Below are positions 1 to 10,763 of a stretch of DNA of 64,000 nt, in pieces. A program made the position numbers and the translations under genes. Below the pieces are notes generated by a model. The model saw only the letters and a program-made list of their open reading frames with translations. It made no database searches and had not been told where the DNA came from. Position 1 is the first letter of the stretch. The number at the start of each line of letters is the position of its first letter. Origin of the DNA: Sialis fuliginosa (Eukaryota > Arthropoda > Insecta > Megaloptera > Sialidae); the NCBI GenBank assembly GCA_961205875.1, contig OY540818.1, positions 384,501 to 448,500 of the forward strand, given 5' to 3'.

Positions 1-1
1 G

Positions 2-121
2 TCCCTCAAAAAAAGACTTATAAGTGAGTCTATCCATATTATTCAAGACCCTCTAAGTGTTAATTCCAGAGAAAATATTAATTATTTAAAACAAAATTAT
101 CATAATTTACTTCATGATTGA
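2..121 (+). pseudogene. C-terminal fragment of an unidentified protein at the window edge
   Basis: A 39-codon reading frame is open from the left edge of the window to a TGA at 119-121. It is lysine- and asparagine-rich, ending NYHNLLHD. The style resembles the C-terminal tail of a retroelement protein, but no motif identifies it. Most of the gene, if it is one, lies outside the window. It could be chance coding in AT-rich DNA. Confidence 0.2.
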
Positions 122-866
122 TTTTTTAAGGTTAAGTCAGTTGTATATTTACAAATGTCATTTCATATATCTATGTTTTTTCAGTTCTAAAAATTTTTTT
201 TTTATTTTTTTTGCTAAATTTAGGTTGGTAACTATTCAAATAGTTTGTGTGTTGTTGTTTATTTCATCACTAATTTAACCTAATTATTTCCGTTTCTTGT
301 CATTTGCAAATTTCTTTAAAACACATGGTTGTATATTATTAAAAAGTTTTTTTGGGTTTAAAATATTAATTGTCAATATAAAATAATATAATATAATGTG
401 TATGAAACTGATGGACTGGAAGAGAAGGAGAAAAATATTATGTGGTTAAAGTAGAATATATAATTTTAGTTTTAGGTAGAATTATATTTTTCGTTATTTG
501 CAAGAATGCTTTTGAAGTTTAATTTTGTTTATTTTTAATATTTTTCCTTCTTTTCTGAATTGATTGATCAATGTCATAGCGTAAGTAGAATAATTATTGT
601 TTTTCTGTTTCTATCTGAATTTTGTAAAAGGATTTTTCCTAATTTTGTAATATTATTTTGTAGATATTATATATTATAAAAAAAATTTATGCACTGAAGA
701 AGAATGGTTATAACATTCGAAAAAATAGCTATTTTATGAGAAATAAATGCACGTATGTGTAATTAAATAAGAAATTTTTTTTTAAAATTTTCTTTATTTT
801 GACCTTGGAAAAAAATCCCAATTTTAAACAATATTATTATTCGTCAATATGGTCATATACATAAAC

Positions 867-869
<3 letters not shown>
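122..869. other. AT-rich stretch without recognisable features
   Basis: Very AT-rich sequence with homopolymer runs. I see no ORF, RNA gene or repeat structure that I can support. Confidence 0.5.

Positions 870-906
<37 letters not shown>
870..906. repeat. (TA)n microsatellite
   Basis: About 18 uninterrupted TA dinucleotides. It directly abuts the degenerate interspersed repeat that follows. Confidence 0.95.
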
Positions 907-907
<1 letters not shown>

Positions 908-1709
908 GAGTTGAATTGAGAACCTCCTCCTTTTTTTTGAAGTCGGTTAAAAATGAATGTTCGTTTGTGTGTGACTTATAGACTCCGAAATTACTGAACC
1001 GATTTCAATGCGGTTTTCACCAATAGTTAGACAATTTTTACGAGCAGTATCGTGGCTAATAATATTTTATGAAAATCTAAGATTTAACATCAAAAGATTA
1101 AAGAGATTCTTTTGCACAGCGTCTTTTGTTTCTATGATGTCAGAGCTTAGAACTGTCATTTATATAAAAACACAGTAGCTATGGAATATAAGACGCTGAA
1201 AACAATTACTATATGTGAATGTCAGTTTGAATCATGATACCTACAAATATATATCTTTCCACCATGAGTTTGAATGAAAAAATATGCATTTTACAATATA
1301 AATAAACGGATTTTTATAAATTACAATAAAGAACTTCCAAGAGAGGTAACCTATTTATTTATTTTTGATTTTAATACAAATTCTAAGATAAGACCTGGTG
1401 TTTCCTGTGAGAAAATATAATTTTACACGATTTTTTCAATAACTACTGAATGGATTTTATTCCGGTTTTCACTAATGGATAGGTTAAGTTTAGGTGTATA
1501 ATTTGTGGATATTTTGGGTAAGTTTTATGAAGCCGGAAAAAACAATTCGTGGTGAACCGTGTGTTGTTAGCATGTTGGGTGGGCATGTTGGGTGGGTATG
1601 TTAGGTGGGTATGTTGGGTGGGCATGTTGGGTGGGCATGTCGGGTGGGCATGATTACTTTATGTTTAATTAAATTAATATCCCCGGGTAACACCGGGCCA
1701 ATGCGCTAG
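907..1709 (+). mobile_element. non-autonomous Helitron-like relic, 3' end preserved
   Basis: The right end has the hallmarks of a Helitron 3' terminus. A short GC-rich hairpin (CCCGG at 1682-1686 paired with CCGGG at 1693-1697) is followed 8 nt later by CTAG at 1706-1709, with a host T at 1710. The body is non-coding and contains two related blocks around 985-1030 and 1440-1500 (ACTGAACCGATTTCAATGCGG-like, then GGTTTTCACTAATGG-like). The 5' boundary is uncertain: the first 45 bp after the TA tract may be a separate repeat. A Helitron 5' TC end could not be fixed. Confidence 0.5.
1570..1653 (+). repeat. 13-bp minisatellite, six units plus a partial
   Basis: Units of consensus GCATGTTGGGTGG run at 1570, 1583, 1596, 1609, 1622 and 1635, ending in a partial unit at 1648-1653. 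Only a few C/T, G/A and T/C changes separate the units. The array lies 28 bp upstream of the Helitron-like 3' hairpin and is probably part of that element. Confidence 0.93.
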
Positions 1710-3352
1710 TATTAAATAATATATAAAAAGTTATTATTAAGTTTCTAACAAGTGAGTCAAATCCTTAATAATTTATAAATTTTCACAATATTGGAGTAAT
1801 AAGATAATAGTGTATAAATAAACATGTATTTTAAGCAAATGTGTTTTTCTAATGAAATTATTTTATTTATCGAATGTCATTTATGATACCTATATATTTA
1901 GATAACAAACGAACAAATGAAATTACTTTCTTATTTCTTAGTACCTATTGTTATTTAGACATGATGGTGTTTTTTTTAAGATAGAACTTTCATTAGAATA
2001 AAGCAATGTCGAAAACATAAATCAAAACTATATACAGCATTATTGTTACAAGAAAATAGTTTAAAAGTCCAAACTTTTTACATCAAAATATGACATTTAT
2101 ATCTCTATTTTTTTCATTAATTGCGACAACTTCTTCAAGCATATAAATTATAAACAATAATTAAAATAATAATTAAATTTACGTATTTATATATAATTAT
2201 CAATTTTTGAAGATATAAAATTATAAATGTATACAAGTATAGATATTAATTTTTTCTATGTATTACACTAACATGATAGTAGAAAAGCTTGCGTGTATTA
2301 TCTGTTCCTTATTTACCTAAATCAATTATATTCTTTTTAATGATTACTGATGACATTGATATTTAATAAAATACTTATAAAATTAATAAATACGGTTTTG
2401 GGCCTTCATAATCAGTTTGCCTTTTTATTTCTTAAATTGACAAATACTTTTACTTACTATTTTTAAGGCTATTAATTTTCAGAATATCTGATATAGATAA
2501 ATAATAAAATATTAGATACTGCGTCTAATTTATTTGAACAACACTGGAGTGAACGATATATAATTGTTTACCTACTTTACAACATGTGCATATGAAATCT
2601 ACAATTGAATTGTATAATATATAGGTAATACTTTATACAAAATAAAATATACCTATATCACAGACTCGAATATATCTAAAAGTTAATTCTTCAAAAAAAT
2701 ACTGTTTACGATGGATCATTGACTGTAATTGATAAGGTATTAATTTTATTTTTTTTAGTACAGGTATAACAATTTTCATTTAGTAATACTTTATTAATCA
2801 CTTAAACTTCTGCATATATTCTTTTCTGTGCTTTCATAATTATAATAATCTACAGAGTATAGCATTTTAACAACAGTGTATCCCTTATTCTTTTTCCTGA
2901 TCAATTTAAACAAAATGATTTTAATAAAAAAATGTATTAATATAAAAAATAAAATGCAGTACAAATATTTATTATAAAATTACTACACTTTCTCACGTAC
3001 ACAATTTCATTTCTTTTTACTTCTTCTTAATATAATATCAAGAGATTTTTAAAATACATAGGATATATTATAAACTAATTAAAAATAAATGTTTGCATCG
3101 AATTACTGACTATAGTCATTTTAAAAAATCTTTTAAATTAAAACATAACAAAATATTATTAAATTCATTCTAGAAAATTGGATACAAATTGCCGATAGTT
3201 AAAAGGTCTATTGAAATGTCTATACTCGTATATTTATCAAATTCACGTAAATCAGTAAACATTTCTAAAACGTTATTTTATAAGAAACTAATAAAATTGA
3301 AAATGAATAAGACCTCTACTATTTTCAATATATCAAGATCCTTTTTACTATT
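1710..3352. other. AT-rich intergenic DNA, nothing recognised
   Basis: Low-complexity AT-rich sequence. Every frame closes quickly, and I see no tandem array, RNA gene or inverted repeat of note. Confidence 0.5.
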
Positions 3353-4272
3353 TTATACATAACATACATGAAATGTACTGTATAAATAAAGTATAGTGAT
3401 CATGAAAAAATTCGAACTCGAAATATCAACGGAATTACACGTATTGAGGGTCCCTGACCATTATCTCATTGACGTATGTGTGTGTTTGTGTGCCTGTGTG
3501 TCTGTGAACGCTCTACAGCCAAAACGGTAAGACTTGCAGACATGGAATTTCAAACTTAAGGTTCTTGTATACTCTAGATGTGCACCTCCTAGTTTTTAAA
3601 ATCATCACTAAACCGGAAACGGATATTTACTGATGTCAATTTTTGAATTTTTCGAATTATTTTTGAAACGGTGCGCATTAGAAAAAAATGTTATGTTTAT
3701 AAAAAATGCTCATATCTATAATTTATGTCCTGTTCATTTTTCCCCCAAAAAATTTTTTTTAGAAAAGAATCGATTTTCTTTAATTTTTCAAATTATTTTT
3801 AAAGCGGTACGTATTAGAAAAAAAAGTTGTAGATACAAGTTATAGAGAATATTATTATCTATAATTTTTGTTTTAATCATATTTCAAAAAAAAAATGTGC
3901 AAAGAAATAATAATTTTTTTAAATTTTATTTCAGTGGGTTCATAACAGAAAAAAATGTTTACAATAAAAGTTGTAGAGAACGTTATTTTCTATAATTTAT
4001 AAATTATTCTTTTTTTGTATCTCTTATGGATTGACCAAAAAATAATAATTTTAGTTTTTATTTGAAAATAATTTGAATAATATGTTCCAGTTATCTATGA
4101 AAATAGCATTTATTCTTACAACTGTCAATTAAATTATGTATTAAAATATGTATTTAAATACATAATATCTATGAGATGTATAGAAATACTAATGTAATGT
4201 AAGAAAGTGTTAACTTATGTAATTTCTTCTGTATCATGATATATAAAAAAAGTCTCGTGCCGACCAGGGCAG
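3353..4272 (+). repeat. unclassified interspersed repeat, family X copy 1
   Basis: This segment is a diverged, opposite-strand relative of 56018-56951. Both copies begin with a CATGTATATGAAAT-like end leading into AAGTATAGTG. Both contain a GTGTGTCTGTG-type block followed by CGGAAACGGATATTTAC-like sequence, and both end in AAAAAGTC plus a G/C-rich tail closing in GGCAG (here 4252-4272). There is no coding capacity and I see no terminal inverted repeats. The class is unknown; the other copy has a 9-bp flanking direct repeat. Confidence 0.5.
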
Positions 4273-4332
4273 TTTATTACATAATAGCATACACAATGAC
4301 TATCTTCTAAACATCCATTCATATATTTAAAT

Positions 4333-6217
4333 AAATGAAATTCTATCTGCATTTACAATGCTCGGCCTCATGCAGCAGTTACAGTTCAAATTTTTTTTCG
4401 TAATAATGATACACTGCTTGTCACAATTAGTGGGACACTTTTTCAATGTAACACAGTTTTGGTAAAAATTGTCATATTAATATGAAAATTCATAAAAATC
4501 ATTAGTATGGTATTGTTTCAAAGCCCAAACAGTATAAACTTTGTGCGTGCATCGATAGTGGAGGGGTGAAAAATGGAAAGTGATAATTTCAAGTATTGAA
4601 AAAAAAGTTTAAAAACTGTTTATTGCAAGATAATGATATAATTCACATTAATTTTTATACGTAGAACTTATTTGAACCCTAAAGGTATAAACGATTTTTT
4701 TAAATCAATATTTAATTCTATTTGCCACCTGTTATCATCCCCTAAATTAAGGTTATTAGAAATATAGGAAAATATGAAAGAAATTTTAAAAATCTTTTTA
4801 TAATTGTCCATTAATTTCCATAGATACCTATATTTTCAATATTAATTGAAATAGAATTTATTTTATTTTTAAGAAATAAGAATTTAAGGGTAGTACCTGA
4901 TAATGTATTGTTTTAATTTTACCGGTGTAGAAAGATCAAATGTTGACCTTTTATATTACGAAAGGATTATAAAAAAATTCCACTAAATTTTTAGATACGA
5001 TGTTTTAAAAAAAGTGTATATTTTTTAAATTTAGGGTAGCTACATCTGTAGGGGTGAATTGTGGTGCACAAAATTTTCACAAAAATCTTCAAATAAGAGC
5101 ATCAATTGATTTCTCATAAAATCACACTTAAACAGCCAAATCCGTGAAGGGGGGATTTTGACCATCTTATTGGGCTAGAGCCTTTAATATTCTACCCTAT
5201 TATTTAGGCCGGTTTAGTATTTAAGGGTTGATGCCTACCCTTATAATTTATTTGTGTTTTTTAACATACAGTACCGTTGTATATACAGTTTACTACCTAT
5301 TTTGTAAATTTCAAAAAAATTTCTTTACCTACGTTGTTCGAATTAATTGTAATACACGGGGGGTTGAATATTAAAGGGTAGAAAAGTGGTTAAAAATTAC
5401 TGGATTTTATTGAAATTGTAAATTTATATTTATTGTGATTATTTCTAACAACCCTTGAAGATTTTTAAAATTTCTTTTATATTTTCCTATATTTCTAATA
5501 ACTTAAATTTAGGGGATGATAACAGGTGGAAAATAGAATTAAATATTGATTTTAGAAAATAGTTTATACCTTTAGGGTTCAAATAAGTTCTACGTATAAA
5601 AATTAATATGAATTTTATCATTATCTTGCAATAAACAGTTTTTAAACTTTTTTTTCAATACTTGAAATTGTCACTTTCCATTTTTCACCCCTCCACTATC
5701 GATGCACGCACAAAGTTTATACTGTTTGGGCTTTGAAACAATACCATACTAATGATTTTTATGAATTTTCATATTAATATGACAATTTTTACCAAAACTG
5801 TGTTACATTGAAAAAGTGTCCCACTAATTGTGAAAAGCAGTGTATTCAAACCATTCGCCACCCAGCCTGTAGCCCTGATTTAAATCCTATTGAACATGTT
5901 GGGGACATGCTTGAACGTGAAATTCGTAGTAACAATGTTCGAATCAATAACTTAGGGCAGTTACGTGAAATTTTGTTGGATGCTTGGACTTCAATAACCC
6001 AAGTTGAAATTCGAAATGTAATAATATAATATGGTTGATTCAGGCGAGAGGTGGTAATACACGATTTTAAATACAGAAGAGAGGGTTTGGAATCAAAAAA
6101 TAGAAGTGACAAACCGTATGGTCCTAATCTCTAATGTGACACACACGCACACGTTATTAAAAATAAATATCTTTTGTACTTAAAAAAATTGCGTACACTT
6201 TATTCTGACACCGATTG
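4333..6217 (+). pseudogene. Tc1-like transposase relic with right TIR, split by an insertion
   Basis: The frame before the insertion reads NARPHAAVTVQIFFRNN (ending at 4411). It resumes after it as RHPACSPDLNPIEHV up to a TAA at 6027-6029. These are the NARPH and SPDLNPIE motifs of Tc1/mariner DDE transposases (SPDLNPIE carries the last acidic residue). The aspartate normally just before NARPH is not present, and the N-terminal two thirds are gone. The right TIR ends in CACCGATTG at 6217, followed by TA. No matching left TIR was found, so the copy is 5' truncated. Removing the 4412-5842 insertion and one TA leaves the frame continuous, so the insertion entered an already integrated Tc1 copy. 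Confidence 0.85.
4412..5842. mobile_element. 1.43 kb non-autonomous DNA transposon with ~390-bp TIRs, TA target
   Basis: The left end starts CACTGCTTGTCACAATTAGT and the right end is its complement with a single change (AAGCAGTG at the end). Both sides carry TA (4410-4411 and 5843-5844). The inverted arms extend for about 390 bp (4412 to about 4805; about 5453 to 5842) with scattered differences. The interior of about 650 bp has no coding capacity. TA duplication and CACTG ends suggest mobilisation by a Tc1/mariner-type transposase. It sits inside the Tc1 transposase relic. Confidence 0.9.
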
Positions 6218-6219
6218 TA

Positions 6220-7109
6220 TATATTAACTGTTTTTCGAGAAAAAAATCTTAAAGAAAATTATGTTATAAAAAATACGTAGAAATTTAGAATTTTTCAAAA
6301 TGCAATTTCTCAGCCAAAATTAGAGAACTTGGTCGAAAATGGTCGTACAGCAATAGAAAAAATGCAAATTAAAGAAAAAAGTCTGATCTTCAAACATCTT
6401 TCATTTGATTTGATCAAAAAAATCTCTCAATTCCTGTAGAGCCTCTCAAAGATGATATACATTTTTGAATTTTTTTTCGGCGTTTCATCTTCAAAAAAAT
6501 GTTATCCTTAAGGATAATAAAATTTTCAATTTTCGAAAACTAGAACGTTCAAGCTTTAAAGGTATTTTTTTTAAACTGTTCTACAATCATTTTTCGCGCA
6601 TTCAAAAATACCTAAAAATATTGAAAAAAATTAGTGATACTTTAATTTTGGAATTTAGTGTAGATTGAAACAGTTTGTTTTTCATGTCATAATTTTTATC
6701 TAGGTACTCATTAAAATTGTACTTTATAAAATAAATATTACATACGAATATTGCATTTGTTCCTGTAAATACACGACATAAAATGGCGACGAGGATGGGA
6801 TTATACTATTTTGACTAAATAAAAAGAAATAGTAGAATACAAGTACAGCACGAAATCTCTATTACAATATTACGTATGTGAATGGCTGCGTTTATAATAT
6901 CTATAATGTTTGTTTAAATTACAATTAATTGCAAATAAAATAGAATAAAATACTAACAAAGCTTTTTTATAATACAAATTAAATAAAAGTGTAGTGATAA
7001 ACCATTTATTATTTAAATTTTTAAATATAGAGTTTTTAACTAATTTGATGCAATAAAGACTATTTTCGCTAAGCAAGTTTTAAATCAGCTGTGATTCAAA
7101 CACATTGCG
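6220..7109. other. AT-rich DNA, nothing recognised
   Basis: Low-complexity sequence beyond the Tc1 right end. Small ORFs here show no domain and no relatives elsewhere in the window. Confidence 0.45.
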
Positions 7110-7220
7110 GTGCGCTTAGCGCATGTCGCGCATGTGCTCTCTAAGCATAAACAGGGTCGTAATAGGGTCCTACTACGAGTGCCTTTTCTTCTACATATAT
7201 GTGTAATTATTTCTCTCAAA

Positions 7221-7517
7221 ATGCCACCTGCCGGGAGCACTCGCTCAGCGAGTACTAATGAAAAAACTGAAAGTGACAAAGCTATAGATATTGAAAATCT
7301 CATCTCAAACGTGCTGGAGAACTCATCTTTCACATCGACCATAAGAGAAATTGTTGAAAAAAGCTTGATAGAAAAAGAAAAATTGATAGAAGAAATAAAA
7401 AACCTTAAAGAAACCAACAAAAAATTAACAGAAGAAAAAGCTACCTTAAAGAAAAATCAACAACATACAAATGAAATTAAAGAAAATAATAAAACGTACG
7501 CAGAAACAGCAAAATAG
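7221..7517 (+). CDS. 98-aa lysine/glutamate-rich coiled-coil protein, probably a truncated retroelement ORF1
   Basis: The start is the ATG at 7221 (MPPAGSTRSAS); the frame is open upstream to 7110 without obvious coding character. From about residue 30 the protein is a long charged helix rich in E, K, I and L with heptad-like spacing, ending KTYAETAK before TAG. A coiled coil followed by a Y-A-x-x-A/K motif is common just upstream of the RNA-binding part of non-LTR retrotransposon ORF1 proteins, so this may be an ORF1 N-terminus cut short. It lies about 110 bp before an R2-like relic of the same orientation, but the two need not belong together. Identity is inferred, not recognised. Confidence 0.4.
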   Translation: MPPAGSTRSASTNEKTESDKAIDIENLISNVLENSSFTSTIREIVEKSLIEKEKLIEEIKNLKETNKKLTEEKATLKKNQQHTNEIKENNKTYAETAK

Positions 7518-7629
7518 AATAGTATCAAAAATATAAATAAAGGCCAATTAAATGAAAACAAAACAAAAATCAACCAAAATTCACCTAAAACAAGTACACA
7601 GCAAAACTTAGTGCACAAAAACAGTCTTG

Positions 7630-9164
7630 CAAATGGAGTGCCCGCCGGCGGTACATCTATGCCAGAACCCAGGACCTCTACGAGAAAAATCTAGGACTGA
7701 TTGCTAAGTATGTCAGACTTGGCATCAACTGGTTTGAAGACGATCCTAAGCATCCAGAGCCAGCCGATGTGGAACGGTTGTACAAAAGTCTCTGTGAAAC
7801 CAAGCCGGCTGTAAACCTTCCACAAATCGACCCCCCTGAAAGACTGATCCCCCTGAGTGAAGTGTTTGCACCGATCTCAGTGAAGGAGATTGTCCAAAGG
7901 TTGGGTTAAACCAAGTCTGACACTGTTGTTGACCCAGATGGGCTCAAAAAGGCAAATATAACAGGCAAGCCAGCAGCAACGGTCCTCCATATGTTATTCA
8001 ATAATATAATAATATCTAATAAACTACCCACGCAATGGAGGACCGATCGTACCACTTTGATACCGAAGGAGGGCAGAGACCCCTCCTTAGTACTAAATCT
8101 CCGCCCGATAACCATAAGCTCAATCCTGAGTCGTATTTTCTGGGGAGTGAGCGACCAGAGATTGAGAAAAGTGGTATGCTTCAACCCCCGCCAAAAGGGC
8201 TTTGTGTCCGAGGCGGGGTGCTTCAATAATGTGCACGTCCTAAATGAGATGCTCAGACACTCAAAGCGCAATCAGGGCTTGGTCGCAGTGCAATTGGACT
8301 TATCCAAGGCCTTCGATACTATACCCCACGAAGCCATAGGGCCAGTACTGCGGGGGAAAGGTCTACCCGGTATGTGGTAAGACTCGTGGTAGACAGTTAT
8401 AAGGACGTGCACACGATCATAGGGAATGATGCTCATTCCATTCCAGTCAAACTTCAGCGGGGGTCAATCAAGGGGACCTTCTTTCGCCATTTATATTTAA
8501 TGCTATTATTGACGTTGGTATCGCTGGAAAGGTTTCCAGGATATAAAGTAGGGGATGTTGACATCCACGTGCTGGCTTTTGCAGACGACCTCATTTTAAC
8601 TGCAAACACTGTACCACAGGCATGCGCCCTGCTAGGTGAAACCGAGTCCTTTCTCCGAGGGCTCGGAATGGCAATTTCCGCCCCCAAATGTTCCACATTC
8701 TAAATTAACATCGGTGGAGGTAAGGATAAAGTCTCCTGGTATCTAACCTAACCTAACCGTCTTTCACTGACGACAAAATCGGCAACGCTTGGCTATATCA
8801 GCTAAGCCTACTCAAGCCTTGTCGATTTATAACTGTCCTCCGCCTGCGAACCAACACGGCAGCGGATAAGATATCCGTACAGCGCGCCGGTGCACCGCCA
8901 AACGCTGATCTCTCGTGTAGAAGGTGTGGCAGCTTGTTGGAGACACAGGCACACATCTTGGAGCAATGTACTTCTACGAAGCCCCGGAGGATCAAGCGTC
9001 ATAATGATGTTCTCGGGGTGGTTGACCGTCTCACCACCAGGAACCTTGAGGCAGCAGTCACTTTAGAACCTACACTCCCTGACCCAGACGGTGGGAATCT
9101 CAAAACGTATCTGGTGGTAAAGAGCAGGGAAAGGGTCTTCGTGGTCGACATTATAACGTGTTAG
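7630..9164 (+). pseudogene. R2-superfamily retrotransposon ORF relic (RT plus CCHC plus RLE domain), copy 1
   Basis: In pieces over several frames: a conserved pre-RT region (YARTQDLYEKN near 7660), RT motifs (LRPITISSILSR near 8100; QLDLSKAFDTIPHEA near 8295; FADDLIL near 8580), a CCHC motif CRRCGSLLETQAHILEQC near 8917-8970, and the start of a restriction-like endonuclease domain (IKRHNDVLGVV near 8990, VFVVDIITC before the stop at 9162-9164). RT, then CCHC, then RLE is the R2 order. There are in-frame stops (TAA near 7908, others) and frameshifts. An internal deletion removes the segment between the RT thumb and the CCHC motif, with CCTAA repeats at the junction (8743-8758). It closely matches 41120-42150. 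Confidence 0.85.
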
Positions 9165-9761
9165 AGAACTTTTCTCTATTTTAAATAATTTATTTATTTA
9201 TTATTTTAATCCTTTGACTTCGATATATATTTATTAACTACCTCCACCCTATATACAGGTAGAGGCTTTTAAACTTGTGACATCCCCAAGTAACTTGGAA
9301 TCCGACGTTCATTATACAAACGACCGGACTTTTAATGAGGCCTAACCAACCTCACAAAATCTTTATTATTTTATCACATGGTGTGCGAGTCGCGACCTGA
9401 CCCCTCGCGGCGGCAGAGCCGGTTTTTACCGGGATGGACCCCTCCACGTGGGACCCCGCGGGCAACAGGTAAGATTACCTGGCGAAGTTCCGTTTAACTC
9501 TGATACGGCAGAGGATTATGCTTGATTTTTCCAAGACCTGGCAGTCGAGCAAAGGTTTAGAGGCTAGGAGCGCTAGATGGTAGATTTGCGAGACATGCGT
9601 GTGTTCCCAGTGGGGCAGGGGCAACTGGCGAATAATGGCGAGCACTATTCCATTAAGCTGGAAGCCGCCAGCCAGTGGCCCACCTTGAGGACAGTCTGCC
9701 TTAAGGTCACCACATCTGCAAGAACGTGGAAAGTGTGTGCGGGCAAGCCGTACATAGATCA
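9165..9761 (+). other. non-coding stretch between R2-like relic and 28S sequence
   Basis: The first 200 bp are AT-rich and may be the 3' UTR of the R2-like relic. From about 9370 the composition turns GC-rich without a recognisable ORF. The segment stops exactly where 28S sequence begins on the 3' side of the R2 cleavage site (9762). It could therefore be the 3' portion of an R2-type or R2-dependent insertion. Confidence 0.4.
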
Positions 9762-9941
9762 TAGCCAAATGCCTCGTCATCTACTTTGTGTCGCGCATGA
9801 ATGGATTAACGAAATTCCCACTGTCCCTATCTATTATCTAGCGAAACCACTGTCAAGGGAACGGGCTTAGAAAAATTAGCGGGGAAAGAAGATCCTGTTC
9901 AGCTTGATTAGTCTGGCACTGTAAGGAGACATGAGAGGCTG
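9762..9941 (+). rRNA. 28S rRNA gene fragment A (pseudogene)
   Basis: The sequence starts TAGCCAAATGCCTCGTCATC, the 28S sequence immediately 3' of the R2 site. It continues through TGGATTAACGAAATTCCCAC, the uninterrupted R1 site TGTCCCTATCTATTATC (9822 onward), AGGGAACGGGCTTAGAAAAA and TCTGGCACTGTAAGGAGACA. Several substitutions and short changes in normally invariant positions (CTTTGTGTCGC for AATTAGTGACGC, TGTC for AGCC) show it is not a functional rRNA gene. It continues into unidentified GC-rich sequence. Confidence 0.92.
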
Positions 9942-10053
9942 ATGTCAGCCGCGTCCGATGCTCGTCTGGATCCGAGTTCGGTCTCGAACCTTGGCCACCC
10001 ACGGAACTTCCTTGCTATGAAACTTCGGTGTCATTGCGGGGCGGGCGCGTGAT

Positions 10054-10079
10054 TTTTGCCCAATGCTCTGAATGTCAAT

Positions 10080-10131
<52 letters not shown>
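10054..10131 (+). rRNA. 28S rRNA gene fragment B, left flank of the R2 site
   Basis: TTTTTGCCCAATGCTCTGAA leads through AAGCGCGGGTAAACGGCGGG to ACTATGACTCTC, the 28S sequence just 5' of the R2 cleavage position. 28S identity stops at C10131. The 110 bp before it (9942-10053) are GC-rich and unidentified. Confidence 0.9.
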
Positions 10132-10687
10132 GGTGCGCTTGAGCTAGGTCACTGTTTCACCGTTTCAGGGGAGCAGGCCTCACCTGCATAGATCAGCCTT
10201 GTATCAGGCGTGACTCACATGTCAGTTGGGGAGAGGTGTTAACGCAACCGAACTGTTGCAGTCAATACAGCTGCACATCCGCTGGCCATTTGGCTGGTGC
10301 TAAGATTGATAGGCGGCTAGGTCTTCCTAGACCGAGGCCGGTCGGAGTGGACAGTCTATGATCGCAGCCACTGCTGCAAGGATCACGACCATCCTGATCC
10401 TTTCTGCGCGAGGTAGTGCGTACAAACAGAACACCGTTCCCGAGGGAAGGGGAGCCGTTGTGGATCGCACGCCGATGCCCGTCCCTGGGCGGGTCTCCAT
10501 GCCCTTCCCATCGACAGGAACACGGTTCAGGTGTCTCAGCGGCCATTACGATGCTGCATGCCTGGGTGTAAGACGGAATCGTCCGGTTCTGTTAGTGTGT
10601 CTGCAACGGTAATACCTCGGTGCCAAGGGGTCCCCGCCGTAGCTATATATCTCGCTCGCGGAATGCACGGCGGGAGAAATGGTGTTT
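10132..10687 (+). mobile_element. ~556-bp non-coding insert at the R2 site of 28S
   Basis: 28S sequence is interrupted after GACTCTC and resumes as CTCTTACAATAGCCAAATGC, so the insert sits at the canonical R2 target, possibly with a 3-bp CTC duplication. The insert is GC-rich with no convincing protein. A full R2 element is over 3 kb. This could be a heavily deleted R2, or an R2-dependent short element of the SIDE type known from Drosophila. No part could be matched to an R2 ORF. Confidence 0.55.
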
Positions 10688-10696
10688 CTCTTACAA

Positions 10697-10729
<33 letters not shown>

Positions 10730-10763
10730 ACATAAATGGATTAACGAGATTCCTATTGTCCCT
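10688..10763 (+). rRNA. 28S rRNA gene fragment C, R2 site to R1 site
   Basis: CTCTTACAATAGCCAAATGC through TCATCTAATTAGTGACGCAC and TGGATTAACGAGATTCCTAT to TGTCCCT at 10757-10763, where 28S identity ends and the R1-clade element begins. This is the interval between the R2 and R1 targets of insect 28S genes. Confidence 0.92.

Noticed and set aside
3633-3845. 70-codon ORF in family X copy 1, and the 67-codon ORF at 6465-6668
   Set aside because: Phenylalanine/lysine-rich translations of AT-rich repeats without domains; not conserved in the second copy of family X.
5846-6112. Minus-strand ORF opposite the Tc1 relic
   Set aside because: Antisense of the clearly recognisable transposase motifs.
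9577-9870. 97-codon ORF crossing from GC-rich insert into 28S fragment A
   Set aside because: Its second half is plain 28S rRNA sequence, so it is not a protein gene.
10262-10612. Overlapping short ORFs on both strands in the R2-site insert
   Set aside because: GC-rich DNA with few stops; no zinc finger, RT or other recognisable motif in either.
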